This document shows, piece by piece, positions 35,866 to 47,582 of a stretch of 64,000 nucleotides of DNA. The DNA is taken from NCBI RefSeq assembly GCF_016808095.1, contig NC_068977.1:31211364-31275363 (forward strand). The letters run 5' to 3'. The notes below the pieces were generated by a model that did no database searches, had not been told where the DNA came from, and worked only from the letters and a program-made list of their open reading frames with translations. The translations under genes were made by a program, and so were the position numbers. Numbering within the stretch: position 1 is the stretch's first letter; each line of letters starts with the position of its first letter. The stretch is from Vigna angularis (lineage: Eukaryota > Streptophyta > Magnoliopsida > Fabales > Fabaceae).

Positions 35866-36279
35866 TCAGCGATAGTAATTCCCAATGATGAATCTTTGTC
35901 TGACTATATCTTTAGCAGTGTATTTGAGAATCAACGAATCCCAAATGTCTTTCGCTTCCTTATAGGAACAATATACATCGAACATATCGTTAGAGAGTGC
36001 ACTAAGTAAAGTATGACGGCATACCTTGTTTGCATGAACCCATTCTTCAACTTGTTTTGAATTTGGAGGGAGACTAAAGTCGGGTTTTGAAGATGAAAGA
36101 CCAAAAGCGACTCCATATATGTCTAAGAGGGTTGACATGCGTTCTTGCCAGCGCCGAAAATTCTGACTAGAGAAGACTTCAATTTTTGATACATCTGGGA
36201 AAGGTTTCGCGAAGACCGTCTGAGTTCCGAAAACAATATTCTGATTCTCCGGGATTGAGTTGTTGTTGTTGTCAGCCAT
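35866..36279 (-). pseudogene. Copia gag N-terminal part, ended by a stop
   Basis: It begins MADNNNNSIPEN only 14 nt inside the 5-prime LTR. It carries the copia gag domain (VFSSQNFRRWQERMSTLLD, DIWDSLILKYTAKD). It is terminated by TGA after NYYR, with coding similarity continuing downstream. Confidence 0.87.
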
Positions 36280-36292
36280 AAGTCCTTAAGAT

Positions 36293-36836
36293 TGTTGTAG
36301 AAGCTGACAATAATAGAATAAAGATCACGAACAAAAGACATCCTGAGGCGTGTAGATCATTGTCCTTAAGGACTTATCCGTGGTGTATTGCGTAAGCTGC
36401 CCAGGATACAACAGGAACTTCTCAGAATTTATGAGGATCTCAGAACTAGTAAGGATCTCTTAAGTAGAGAATAAATTAAACCCAGGATATTTTAGAAGAA
36501 AAGAAAGAAGACAAAAAGATAAGAGAATGAGAGAAAAAAAAAGAGTGTGTAAATGTGTGTATTTGGAATGGATGAAAAGCTCTATTTATAGAGCTAGAAC
36601 GGAGATGCGGTGCCCACAAATCCCGTAGCTTAAGGAAGAGTTCAAACTCAATCCCTAGCCTTGCGGGAAAAGAATAAGCATTCAACGCTGGCATTCAAAA
36701 ACTGAAGAAACTGCCCGAGGAATTTGCGGAATGCACCAACGTTCTGAATCATTATCTTTTGCAATACAATATTCAATTTAAAGTACTAACGTTTAGAAAC
36801 AAAATATTTTACAATATAATATTCATATTTATAACA
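36293..36836 (-). repeat. 5-prime LTR of the copia element (544 bp)
   Basis: Reverse-strand promoter LTR with TATAAATA at 36583-36590. No standard TGGTATCAGAGC PBS follows its inner end; the next bases are ATCTTAAGGACTT and then the gag ATG. Confidence 0.92.
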
Positions 36837-36841
36837 TATAT

Positions 36842-36963
36842 TATAATTTGGCCATATCTCTAGTGGATGTGAGACTTCCAATAGTTTTTAACCAACACGC
36901 AAACAATGTCCTCGTAAATCCACAACCTATGACCATTGCCACGCAGAGTTTATTGTTGTCTAG
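36842..36963. repeat. Right part of the older repeat hit by the copia element
   Basis: Continues the repeat begun at 31140: TTGGCCATATCTCTAGTGGA then GTGAGACTTCC and TTTTAACCAACACG. Confidence 0.4.
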
Positions 36964-37981
36964 CTATTTCTTTTCCCATATGTGATGCATTTCCATAGTA
37001 TCATGCGGACATTTCCGAATTTTAATGAGAGATCTTTCTTCCAGCACTTTCAGACCAAATTGTGGACAAACACCACCTCTTGCCTCAAGCGTATTTCTAA
37101 CGTATCTACGAGACCGTCCACTAAAGAAGCAAGTTGTCTCAAGAAACATTTCTTGCTGAGAAGCCTCCAATCTATCATAGCTATCTTTAAGAACTTCCTG
37201 AACATCTCTATTTGGAATTCTCTCATAAGTTTCTAATGTAGATTCCCACTCATCCAAGGTTTTTCCAAACAAGTTCGAGCCTATAGCTTCCCAAGCCAAT
37301 GGAAGGCCATTGGCATAATACATTGCACGCTCTGTGACTTCCTTGTAACATGGATCAACTTCTTTGTTTTTGAAAGCATTCCACTTAAACAATTCAAGGG
37401 CTTCCATAAAGTTAATTTCACCAACCATGTATTATTTTTGAACTCCATGAACATCTAACAAATGCTTATCCCTTGTTGTTATGATGATGATGCTACCAGA
37501 GCCAAACCAATCAAGTCCTCCAGCAGTTGTATGCAATTGTTCTTTTTTGCTAATATCATCAAGCACAAGGAGGACCTTTTTCCCACAAAGTCTGTGTTGT
37601 AGTATTGGAATTCCACGATGCACATCTCCTAACTTGATATTTCTTTCCCCCATTAACTCAGACATCATTGTCTCTTGGATATGCATCAGACCATCCTTAT
37701 ATGATTTTTCCCTGACATTAGCAAGAAAGTGCGAAGCTTCAAATTGATGTGCCATCAAGTTGTACATCGCACGTGAAAGAGTTGATTTTCCAATTCCTCT
37801 CATTCCATGAATCCCAAGCATGGTTACTTTCTTATCAAACTCACCACCCATGAATTCTTGTATATGTTGCATCCGAACTTTCAAACCAACAGGATAATCA
37901 GCAATATGCAAGGGAGGTCGATTAAGCTTAGTGGAGATCTCTTCTGTGATCTTTTTCAGTATCTCAGACTCATACTTTTCA
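36964..37981 (-). pseudogene. NB-ARC exon of the TNL, with internal stop
   Basis: P-loop GMRGIGKSTL, kinase 2 KVLLVLDDI, RNBS-B GSGSIIIITTRD and GLPLA motif NGLPLAWEAIG are all present. A TAA at about 37432-37434 falls between RNBS-B and the ALELFKWNAF motif; the frame is the same on both sides, so a single base change would explain it. The MHD motif reads MHH and a stop follows four residues later (MHHIWEKK), so the usual exon tail is missing. Confidence 0.88.
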
Positions 37982-38082
37982 CTGCCATTCATACAAGAGC
38001 AATCAAATCACTGTCACATTCATTCTGGCAAATCAGAGAGACTATTGCTATATACTGATAATTTGTAACAAAGATGACTTAC

Positions 38083-38627
38083 CCAGTTTTGAAAGGAAAA
38101 CCAGCCAAATCGGCAGCATGACGCAAAGCCAGCCTCCATTGTTGAAGCTTCTGAATGTCATCTTTGAATCTTTCACCATGATTTGAAAATGCTTCTTGGT
38201 AACTCCCTGTTTGATGTCGCACTTGTGATGACTCTACGTCATAAAACACTGGCAAAATCCACATGTTCTGTTTTGTGTGGCACTCAATGATTTGGAGAAG
38301 TTCGTCCAAACAAAATGTTGAGAAAGCATAGTTTTTGGAGAAAACAATGATGGATATCCTGGATTCTTGGATTGTCTTGCGAAGAGACGCTGTGATCTCT
38401 TCTCCCTTTCTGAGTGCTTCATCATTGATGAAGGTAAAGATTCCCCTTTGACTCAAAGCACTGTACAGATTACCAGTGAAACCAAAACGGGTATCTGCAC
38501 CACGAAAACTAAGAAAAACATCATAACTGTATTTTGAAGGGCTTTGCTGAGTGTTATTTGTTCTCTTCTTTTTCTTTCTTTCTCCTTCTCTTGGTCTTGT
38601 TCTCTTTGTGATGGCAGAAGACAACAA
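38083..38627 (-). pseudogene. TIR domain exon of the TNL
   Basis: It contains SYDVFLSFRGADTRFGFTGN, then GEEITASLRKTIQESRISII, VFSKNYAFSTFCLDEL (with the CLDEL containing the catalytic-glutamate position of plant TIR NADases), and LPVFYDVESSQVRHQTG. The domain is complete and open. The ORF's first 25 or so residues are basic and derive from sequence shared with the adjacent copia relic leader, not a usual TNL N terminus; the native start seems lost or lies elsewhere. The 3-prime end is a clean GTAAGT donor. Confidence 0.88.
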
Positions 38628-39517
38628 TTACCTCTACATTTATCCTAGAGAAAATCCTGCCACTGCTTTTGTCTCGCCCGTTTTTGACGATACAAACTAT
38701 CATTCTTGGAGTTGCTCAATGATGGCTGCTTTCAGTGCCAAAAATAAGATTGAGTTCATTCTTGGGAATCTTCGTTCACCTGATATCGCCACCCTTCATT
38801 AAGGTAACCTCACCACTTGATATCGCATTTCAAGCCTTCAACATGATATCGCCACCCTTCATTAAGGTGACCTCACCACTTCCGAATATTTTACCAAACT
38901 TCGCATTTTTTGGGATGAGATTGAAAATTTTCGGGAAAAACCCGTATGTACCTGTAAACCGCATCCTTTGTTATCTAAAAGGTAGTCCTGGTAATGGCAT
39001 CTTCCTCCAAAATAATAACACCAATCAACTCAAAGCTTATAGTGATTCCGACTGGGCTACCTGTCCCGAATCCAGAAAATCCATAACTGGCTATTCCGTC
39101 TACTTTGGTAATTCTATAATCTCTTGGAAATCCAAAAAGCAACAAACTGTCTCTATAAGTTCTTCTGAAGCTGAGTACCGGGCTTTAGCTAATATCACTT
39201 GTGAACTATAATGGTTGACTTACATCCTTCAAGACCCCTGCATATCCATTATTCAACCTACTATTGTCTATTGTGATAATCGTTCAGCTATTCAGATTGC
39301 CACCAATCAAGTGTTCCATGAACGCACCAAACATATAGAGATCGACTGTCACATTGTAAGGGAAAAGATCAACAATGGTCTTTTAAAGTTTCTTCTCATC
39401 TCAACAAATGAGCAAGCTGCTGACCTCTTCACCAAGCCTCTCGCTCCATCTATCTTCAAATATCTCAAATCAAAGCTGGATATGACTGATATCTATTCTC
39501 AGCTTGAGGGGAGATGA
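38611..39517 (+). pseudogene. Internally deleted copia relic: gag N terminus joined to RNase H
   Basis: 38611-38802 encodes a copia gag start (MAEDNNYLYIYPRENPATAF, FDDTNYHSWSCSMMAAFSAK). After a short duplicated stretch (ATATCGCCACCCTTCATTAAGG appears in two versions, 38783 and 38848), 38950-39517 encodes RNase H: YSDSDWATCPESRKSITGYS, SSSEAEYRALA, YCDNRSAIQIATN and KPLAPSIFKYL. Protease, integrase and RT are gone. A TAA interrupts RNase H near 39209. A GAGGGGAGATGAAAG polypurine-type end follows at about 39505-39520. Confidence 0.82.
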
Positions 39518-39962
39518 AAGTTATCTTATTGGACTTGTTCTGAAAGCTCGACCCACTTCCTTTAACCTTTTATTATCTTTAGTTTTTTTTCTCTGTTAAC
39601 ACAATACACATTCAATACTTTTCTGCTTCCTCTTTATAATTCACGACAAACACAAAAGGGGTTTTTTTTCCTGCATCAATACGCTATTCTTCTTCTTCTT
39701 CTGCGTGTAAGTATCTGAATCTCTCTTTTCTTTCTTCTTCATCATCAATAATCTGTATCTTTTTCATCATGAATTATATTGCATTTGCCTTGAATATGCA
39801 TCATTTTAACAACTGCATATACCATTCTAATGAAAGAAAATAAAAGAAGCAGAAGAATGTTCTTTATGATAGCGAAACTCGCAAAATGCTTTGGCTTTTG
39901 TTTCGTGCGTTCATTTGATCATATAAGGGTTTCTTTTAAAAGTCAAATTATTTTTAACTTTG
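39518..39962. other. No gene; possible copia LTR remnant
   Basis: The sequence after the polypurine-type tract (TGAAAGTTATCTTATTGGAC...) could begin a degenerate 3-prime LTR, but I found no partner. TTCTTC-rich low complexity near 39690-39750. Confidence 0.4.
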
Positions 39963-40059
39963 CTTCACTAGTGCAGAAACGGCTTTTCACGTCCCCGAAT
40001 AGACGTCCGTCCAACGAATCCCCAACGTATATAATTGACCGGTGGCATAATAGTAAATA

Positions 40060-40960
40060 TGTGGAACTATAGACGTCCGTCCTAGGTCGACCTGGACGTT
40101 TATAACATTATAGACGTCCGTCACAAGGGGACGGACGTTTTAAAGGCTGCCGTTGTCAATCTCTGAACGTCCGTCCTGGGTCGACCTGGACGTTTATAAC
40201 ATTATAGACGTCCGTCACAGGGGGACGGACGTTTTAAAGGCTGCCGTTGTCAATCTCTGAACGTCCGTCCTGGGTCGACCTGGACGTTTATAACATTATA
40301 GACGTCCGTCACAGGGGGACAGACGTTTTAAAGGCTGCCGTTGTCAATCTCTGAACGTCCGTCCTGGGTCGACCTGGACGTTTATAACATTATAGACGTC
40401 CGTCACAGGGGGACGGACGTTTTAAAGGCTGCCGTTTGTCAATCTCTGAACGTCCGTCCTGGGTCGACCTGGACGTTTATAACATTATAGACGTCCGTCA
40501 CAGGGGGACGGACGTTTTTCAAGGCTGCCGTTGTCAATCCTTGAACGTCCGTCCTGGGTCGAGCTGGACGTTTATAGTATTATAGACGTCCGTCCAAGTG
40601 GGACGGACGTTTTATAGGCTAACGTTGTCAATCTCTGAACGTCCGTCCTGGGTCGACCTGGACGTTTATAACATGATAAACGTCCGTCACAGGGGGACGG
40701 ACGTTTTTCAAGGCTGCCGTTGTCAATCCTTGAACGTCCGTCCTGGGTCGAGCTGGACGTTTATAGTATTATAGACGTCCGTCCAAGTGGGACGGACGTT
40801 TTATAGGCTAACGTTGTCAATCTCTGAACGTCCGTCCTGGGTCGACCTAGACGTTTATAACATTATAGACGTCCGTCACAGGGGGACAGACGTTTTTAAA
40901 GGCTGCCGTTGTCAATCCTTCAATGTCCATCCTGGGTCGAGCGTATTATAGACGTCCGTT
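40060..40960 (+). repeat. 94-bp tandem array in the 5-prime subterminal region of CACTA 2
   Basis: About nine units with a 94-bp period (unit starts CTCTGAACGTCC at 40161, 40255, 40349...). Each holds GAACGTCCGTCCTGGGTCGA, ACGTTTATAACATTATAGAC and GGGACGGACGTTTTAAAGGC. Two units alternate with a variant (AGTATTATAGACGTCCGTCC). Inverted half-sites within each unit can pair. By analogy with other CACTA elements these are transposase-binding repeats, unusually amplified. Confidence 0.9.
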
Positions 40961-41310
40961 TTGAGGGGCGCGGACGTTTAGCGGACTTTAAGTAATTATT
41001 ACCCCAGCCACTCTGTCAGTCCTCTGAACGTCCGTTCTGAGGGGCGCGGACGTCTATAATATTATAGACGTCCGCGCCCCTCAGAACGGACGTTCAGAGG
41101 ACTGACATGGGTAGTTGAATCGTTTAGGTTTTCATCAGAATTATAGACGTCCGTCTTGGGACGGACGTTGATAAAATTATAGACGTCCGCGCCCCTCAGA
41201 ACGGACGTTTAAAGCCCCGCGAAATTCAATTTTAAATTCATTACAACGTCATATTAGTGGTGGGCCGGACGTCTATAATATTATAGACGTCCGGCCCACA
41301 TGGGACGACC
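40961..41310. repeat. Further subterminal palindromes of CACTA 2
   Basis: Perfect inverted blocks of GAGGGGCGCGGACGTC(T) around ATAATATTAT, for example at about 41030-41100. Continues the subterminal repeats in non-tandem form. Confidence 0.8.
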
Positions 41311-42236
41311 GTCTATGATCATTAAAATGGGAAGCGCGAACCGAGACCATTCACTGTTCGTCTTCTTCCCCGCGAACGGCGACTCTGCTGCTGCGCCATT
41401 GATATTCGAGGTTGGTTTTCTCACTTTTGGACCGTTTAAAATTACATTTAATCCGATTACATTGCTCTGTGATGAAATGTCTTTGATTTGAACCGATTAA
41501 AAATTGTTTTGGGTCCGTTTTTTTACAGACTCTTGCGTGTTCTTGGGTGGCTTCCTTGACTCTTTTTGGACTGCGTGTTAGGCCGTTTACTCCTCCACTT
41601 CCCTCCTTCTCATTTGGAATCTACTTTTCAGGTTAGTTTGTTGGTTGAAAATTTTGTGTATGCATGTATGTGGATTTTGTGTATGGACGTTTTTTACTGT
41701 AAAATGTGTATTAGTTATGTTAATGTGTTAAACGATTAATGCGAAATGTGTATTAGTGTATGGACGTTTTTGACTGTTAAATTTTGTGTATGCATGTATG
41801 TGTTATTGTGTAAAATGTGTATTAGTTATTGCCATACATTGAGTGACACTTAGTTCCCGTTTGAAATTTAAGACAAACGATTAATCTTTTAATCGTTTGT
41901 GTTAAATTTTGAATTGTCCGATTGGACAGTTTGAGAAAATTAATTTTCATAATTTGCAATACCATGTCAATTGGAGTTTAAGGATAAGATTGATGAAATT
42001 TCGGTTCAGTACTTGTGTTGTTCTCCGGATGCAAATTTGATTGTGGTCATCGTTGACTACTCTCATTTCGTGTATTTTGGAGACCAATGCGAAATGCTGC
42101 CGAAATTGTATCAATTTTATGACGTAGACTTCAATGCACGTGGCTGAGCAAATTATGAAAATTAATTTTTTTGAATGGGTAGGGCCTAACCTTGTGAGAG
42201 TTAAAACACTTGAACTGATGATTTTACGAACATAGT
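41311..42236 (+). other. Leader/intron of CACTA 2 transposase gene
   Basis: Homologous to 7051-7929 in CACTA 1. Noncoding as far as can be seen. Confidence 0.55.
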
Positions 42237-45200
42237 ATGGATCGAAGATGGATGAACGAACGTCGCATGAGTGAAGAATATGACAAGGGTGTTTCGCAGT
42301 TCTTGCAATACGTTGAACAAAATGCTAAGTCTGTCAACGGGACATATTTTTGTCCTTGTGTGCGTTGTCTTAATCAAATACGCCAAGACTTAGGCAATGT
42401 GCGTGACCATCTATTCATGTACGGCATAATGAGGACTTATACCGTTTGGACTTGGCATGGAGAAGTACTTGAGCAGCCTACCACGTCACGAGGAACAAAT
42501 TATGTGGAAGAATGGATGAGTGACCATTTAGAGGACATGATACGTGATGTCGGTGAAGATAATTTTGGAAGGGCTAATTTGTATGATACTCTTATTAATG
42601 ATTCAGAGCAACCGTTGTTCCCAGGATGCTCAAACTTTACACGCTTGTCTTCAACTTTAAAGTTGTTTAGTTTAAAAGCAAGGAATGGATGGACCGATAA
42701 AAGTTTCACCGAGTTGTTGGAGTTGTTGAAGGATATGCTTCCAGAAAATAATACTCTACCTATTCGTAATTACGAGGCCAAAAAAATTTTATGTCCAATG
42801 GGTCTTGAATATCAAAAGATACATGCTTGTCCTAATGATTGTGTTTTGTACACAAAGGAGTTTGCTTCGTTAAACTATTGTCCAACATGTGGTTTATCCC
42901 GTTTTAAAAAGAAATCTGACAGAGTCACTGGTAATGAAGGTAATGATGGTGCACCTGCTAAGGTGATGTGGTATTTGCCTATAATACCTAGGTTCAAACG
43001 TATGTTCTCTGTTAAAGAAGATGCAAAGAACCTTAAATGACACTCTGACGAAAGAAAGTGCGATAATCTTCTTCGACACCTGCTGATTCTCCACAATGGA
43101 AAAAGATTGATGACAAATTCCCTGAATTTGGTGCAGATCCAAGAAACTTAAGGCTTGCACTTGCAACTGATGGTATGAATCCTTATGGAAACTTAAGTAG
43201 CAAACACAGTTCGTGGCCAGTTATGTTGATGATTTAATATCTTTCTCCTTCGTTGTGCATGAAGAGAAAATATGTGATGTTGACCATGATGATATCGGGT
43301 CCTAGACAACCTGGAAATGACATTGATGTTTACTTAGCACCTTTAATTGATGATTTGAAATTGTTGTGGGAAGAAGGCATCGACGTGTTTGATTCACATG
43401 TTCAGGAACAGTTCCGTTTGCGTGCAATGTTGTTTTGCACTATAAATGATTTCCCAGCATATGGAAACTTGAGCGGTTATAGTGTTAAAGGTCATTTTGC
43501 ATGTCCCATATGTGAAGAAAACACTAGTTACCTTCAGTTGAAGCATGGTCAGAAGACAGTATATACAAGACATCGAAAATTTCTTCCTCGTAATCATCCT
43601 TATCGTAGATTGAAAAAAGCATTTAATGGAAGTGCTGAGGATGAGGTTGTGTGCAGACCCCGGAATGGTCAAGAGGTGTACAACGAAGTCAAAAACATTG
43701 ACATTGTGTTTGGAAAACATCATAAAAGTACCTCTGCAAAGAACATTTGGAAGAAACGATCGATATTTTTTAAGCTTCCATATTGGTGTGAACTTGATGT
43801 TAGACATTGTATTGATGTGATGCACGTTGAAAAAAATGTTTGTGACAGTGTCATCGGAACTTTATTAAACGTCAAAGGGAAGAGCAAAGACGGAATAAAG
43901 GCAAGACAAGATTTGGCTGACATGGGAATCCGATCTGAGTTACATCCACAGATAATAGGAAGACGCACCTATCTGCCCCCAGCCTGTCACACACTTTCCA
44001 AAAAAGAAAAACAAAGTTTTTGTAACTGTTTAAGAAGTGTGAAGGTTCCGCAAGGTTATTCTTCAAATATTAGTAACCTTGTGTCTATGCAAGACTTAAA
44101 GCTAGTTGGTTTAAAGTCTCACGATTGTCATGTATTGATGCAACAATTGTTACCGGTTCTTATTCGAGGCATATTACCTCCTTCTGTTAGGGGTATTCTG
44201 ACACGTCTGAGTTTTTTCTTTAATGCCATTTGCAAGAAAGTTGTTGACCCTCGAGGTTTAGATGAATTGGAAAATGAGGGAATAAGACTACTATGTCAAT
44301 TGGAGATGTATTTTCCACCTTCCTTTTTTGACATCATGGTACATTTGATTGTTCATCTAGTCAGAGAAATTCGAATATGTGGGCCGGTCTTCTTAAGGTG
44401 GATGTACCCAGTTGAAAGATACATGAAGATCTTAAAGGGATATGTCAAGAATCAGTATAGACCAGAAGCTTCAATCATAGAGCGATACGTTGCAGAAGAA
44501 GCCATTGAATTTTGTTCAAGTTATATGCCATCTTGTGAACCCGTCGGTCTTCCCAAGAGCAAAAACGAAGGAAAATGTGAAGGTAAAGGTGTTCGAGGTG
44601 TGACAATTCAAAGTGTTAGCAGAAAACAAATTGACCAAGCTCATTTGTACGTCTTAAACAACACTGTTGATGTGATTCCTTACATTTCTGACCACGTTAA
44701 TGAAGTAAAGACAGCAAACCCAAAAATGAGTGAAAAATGGCATCTTAATGAACATGTGAAAACCTTCTTGGGATGGTTTAAGAAAAAGGTGTATGCGACT
44801 CCACATGTTTCTGAAACTTTATTGAGGTTATCTCGTGGACCGAACACAGAGGTCATTACATATGGTGGGTACTATATAAACAATATTTCTTTTCAGACAA
44901 AGGTAGAAGATGACAAAAGCAGAGTTCAAAATAGTGGCGTCACACTACAAGCTGAGTCTGTGCACTTTGCTAGTTCTAAAGACAAAAATCCAATCACAGC
45001 ATCCATCAGTTATTTTGGAATAATACAAGAAATATGGGAAGTTGATTACGTTACTTTTAGAGTACCAGTTTTCAAGTGTAAATGGGTTGATATAAATTCT
45101 GGTGTCATGATGGATGACCTTGGTTTCACATTGGTAGACTTGAACAAGATGAATTACACTGATGAACCATTTATCATGGCTAGTCAAGCAAGACAAATAT

Positions 45201-45412
45201 TCTACGTAAGTGATCCATCGAATAACAAATGGTCAGTGGTTTTAGAAGGTAGAAACATGCATGGACATGATGATGACGATTCTCTTGATATACTTGAGAC
45301 AACATCTGTTGCATGTAGACCCACTGAAGACCTAGTTGATGACGTTGCCGATGTAATGCAAGCAATTCGTAGTGATCACAACGAAGGCATTTGGGAAAAA
45401 ACAATTAATTAA
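42237..45412 (+). pseudogene. TNP2-like CACTA transposase with two stops and one frameshift
   Basis: About 1058 codons. Order: transposase-associated domain (MDRRWMNERR, CPCVRCLNQIR); TNP2/Transposase_21 core (GYSVKGHFACPICEE, DVMHVEKNVCDSVIGTLLN); DUF4218 (HDCHVLMQQLLPVLIRGILP, MYPVERYMKILKGYVKN); DUF4216 (YGGYYINNISFQTK, VFKCKWVDINSG). Lesions relative to CACTA 1: TGA at 43038-43040 for a Trp codon, a one-base deletion near 43080, and TAA at 43235-43237. From 43253 to 45412 one 719-codon frame stays open. The product would cut and move CACTA ends; as read it cannot be full length. Confidence 0.92.
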
Positions 45413-46129
45413 TAGGTTAATATTTTCACTTTTATTGACTTTATATGTATGTTCATCATAATTGAATTATTTCTAACGTTGTCTAATTTTTCAGGTATGT
45501 CGGCCTCAGACTCAGGATCGGGAAAGAGCAGACGTGGACGAGGCGTCACCCGAGTGGCAGATGTGACATCCGGACGCGTGGATGGTCAGAGGAGGCATGT
45601 TGACATTGACCCCAGATCAGGTCATCCATCAGGGCCAAATGCTGATAGGTTTAGGAGTTATCTGGGCAAGTTAGCAAAAAGTCATGTCTCTATCCTTCAT
45701 GCATGTTGGGATGACGTCCCAGAGGTCGACAAGAACCTCTTATGGCAAGATGTTTTGGTATGTTTAGACTTCATGCAATTTGTGATATACTTATCTGTTA
45801 ACTTTTCTCTTGGTAACAAGTTTTTTCTTTTAAACAGCAACATTTTGATATTCCAAACACATTGCAAATCAGAAAGAAAGTGTTATCGCATATAGCGATA
45901 ACATTTAGGGATTTCAAGACAAGGCTGACACGACTATATGTCTTTGGAGATAGACAACATGAAAATCCATCTCAGCATTATACCTTCACAGAGGAGGATT
46001 GGATGCAGTTTCGTGCATCTAGAGAGTCTGAAGAATGGAAGGTATGTTTCTTAAAATCATCTTTCATTGAGTTTTTATGATTTTAGACTTACTTACATAC
46101 ATGGTTTCACAGGATAAAAGGTTAGCCGC

Positions 46130-47582
46130 TGTTGAGACCTCGGCAAGCGTATCGGATCGTTCAAGTAATAAATCAGTAAGTCCGAATATCGTTTCCCAAG
46201 AGATTTGTTATGTTTCACTAATTGTTTAAAGTTTACTAATTTAGCGATTAATTTTATAACACAAGTAAGATTTGCATACAGATGAAATTAAAGTGGTAAA
46301 AACAGTCTACTTAAAGTTCACTGGGGTTGAAATTCAAGTTCATCACTCTGGTAATTTTCTACTAACACAATTTCTCAAAATTAAGCATCGACATCCTAGG
46401 CGCATGCAGTCCTGATTCCTCAGAGACAGTTCTTAATCATTCAAACTAAATTGCTAATTCCTTAGCTAATTCAATTATCAGATTTGCCTTAAACACAATG
46501 TCACAAATGACTAAAAATTCCCTCCTATGTCTAGGACTCGAAATCCTTTAGCAGTTCTATCCTAGATCCGCGGTCTCATACATTTTCCAATGATTTAACC
46601 GTTCAAATAGCTCAGATTTCCATCAAAAGCATGAAAAATAAAGATAGAACACAAAATTCATACAAGATCATGCATTAATAGAGAAATTACAAAGAGTTTC
46701 AGAAATTTACTTTTAACCCCAGTGAAATGGAGTTTTAACTACACATATACATCATAGAAGAGAGAAATGATGGATTGGATGGTGGAAATTGGAAATTTTC
46801 CACCATGGAAGCCTCTTGGAGCAGCTGCAGCAGCGTCAGGTTTTTCTCCCCCCCGTCAGATCCCCTTCTGCAACTCTGAATCAGCTTTTTAAAATAGAAG
46901 AGTTCAATAATTGAGTGGGCCAGGGACGCGTGTCCAATTTCTGGACGAGCGTCCCAATACTGGACGAACGTCCAATTTTCTGGACGAGCGGCCGCTACTG
47001 GACGAACGAGCGTCCTCTCCTATGGACGAGCGTCCTCTGCTGGACGAGCGTCCTCTGCTGGACGAGCGTCCTCTGCTGGACGAGCGTCCCTGGACGAGCG
47101 TCCTCACTCTGGACGAGCGTCCTCTGCCTGCTCTGGACGAGCGTCCTCACACTGGACGAGCGTGCTCTTCTCCGCGCTGGACGAGCGTCCTCTGCATGCT
47201 GGACGAGCGTCCTCTGCACGCTGGACGAGCGTCCTCTTTCTTCTAAGTGGCGCCCAGGCGCCCCTTTTTAACTTGCGCCCGGGCGCCCGTTTTCTCACGC
47301 CCGGGCGCGACCCCCTCGGTAAAATCACGCCCAGAGTCCTTTTTCTCACGCCCGAGCGCGAAACTTTCGGCAAAACAACGTCCATTAAGCCTGGTCCAAG
47401 TCTTTTATGATATCCAATCCTTATTTTTCATCAAAATAAACAACAAAAGCATCAAAAACATTTAAACAATCAAAATTATACTTATATCAACAATTATACA
47501 CTTTTCATGAGAATAAACACTAAAACTTACTCAAAAGCCATACAATATAAGCAACAAAAACAAGTAAACTTTTCACCTATCA
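46130..47582 (-). repeat. 3-prime LTR of the Athila-like element (1453 bp)
   Basis: Nearly identical to 51502-52962. Differences seen: GTATCGG against GTACCGG at the outer end, CTTTTAACC against CTTTCAACC, one or two 18-bp repeat units more here, and a missing GCGAACCTCTCGG block. Confidence 0.93.
46940..47245. repeat. GGACGAGCGTCC minisatellite in LTR (3-prime copy)
   Basis: About 17 units built on CTGGACGAGCGTCCTCTG, 17-27 bp spacing. The core GGACGAGCGTCC is an interrupted palindrome. The region is followed by GCGCCCGGGCGC palindromes (about 47262-47310). Confidence 0.9.

Larger units (their letters stand above)
31248..36836 (-). mobile_element. Ty1/copia retrotransposon, 5589 bp, in a TNL intron
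   Basis: Two LTRs (31248-31790 and 36293-36836) share TGTTGTAGAAGC and ATTTATAACA ends, and a 5-bp TSD TATAT flanks the element (31243-31247 and 36837-36841). The internal region on the reverse strand encodes gag, protease, integrase, RT and RNase H in copia order. Three lesions were read: a stop in gag, a frameshift before integrase and a frameshift at RNase H. LTRs differ at a modest number of sites, so the insertion is not brand new. Length and layout are those of a complete copia element. Confidence 0.95.
29753..38627 (-). pseudogene. TIR-NBS-LRR (TNL) disease resistance gene, split by a copia insertion
   Basis: Reverse-strand exons in order: TIR (38083-38627), NB-ARC (36964-37981), LRR (30681-30939), LRR (30240-30581), post-LRR C-JID-type (29753-30145). 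Splice sites fit: the TIR exon ends at a GTAAGT donor and joins the NB exon in frame. TNLs are intracellular immune receptors that detect pathogen effectors, with TIR NADase signalling. Lesions: a stop inside the NB-ARC, loss of sequence after the MHD position, and a 5.6-kb copia element between the NB and LRR exons. The start of the TIR exon is also abnormal, running into copia-related sequence. A pseudogene unless part is still expressed as a TIR or TIR-NB fragment. Confidence 0.85.

Noticed and set aside
46911..47385. Overlapping Arg/Ser-rich ORFs on both strands
   Set aside because: They are generated by the GGACGAGCGTCC repeat in the LTR and appear in several frames at once. The same holds for 52276-52790 and 54063-54663.
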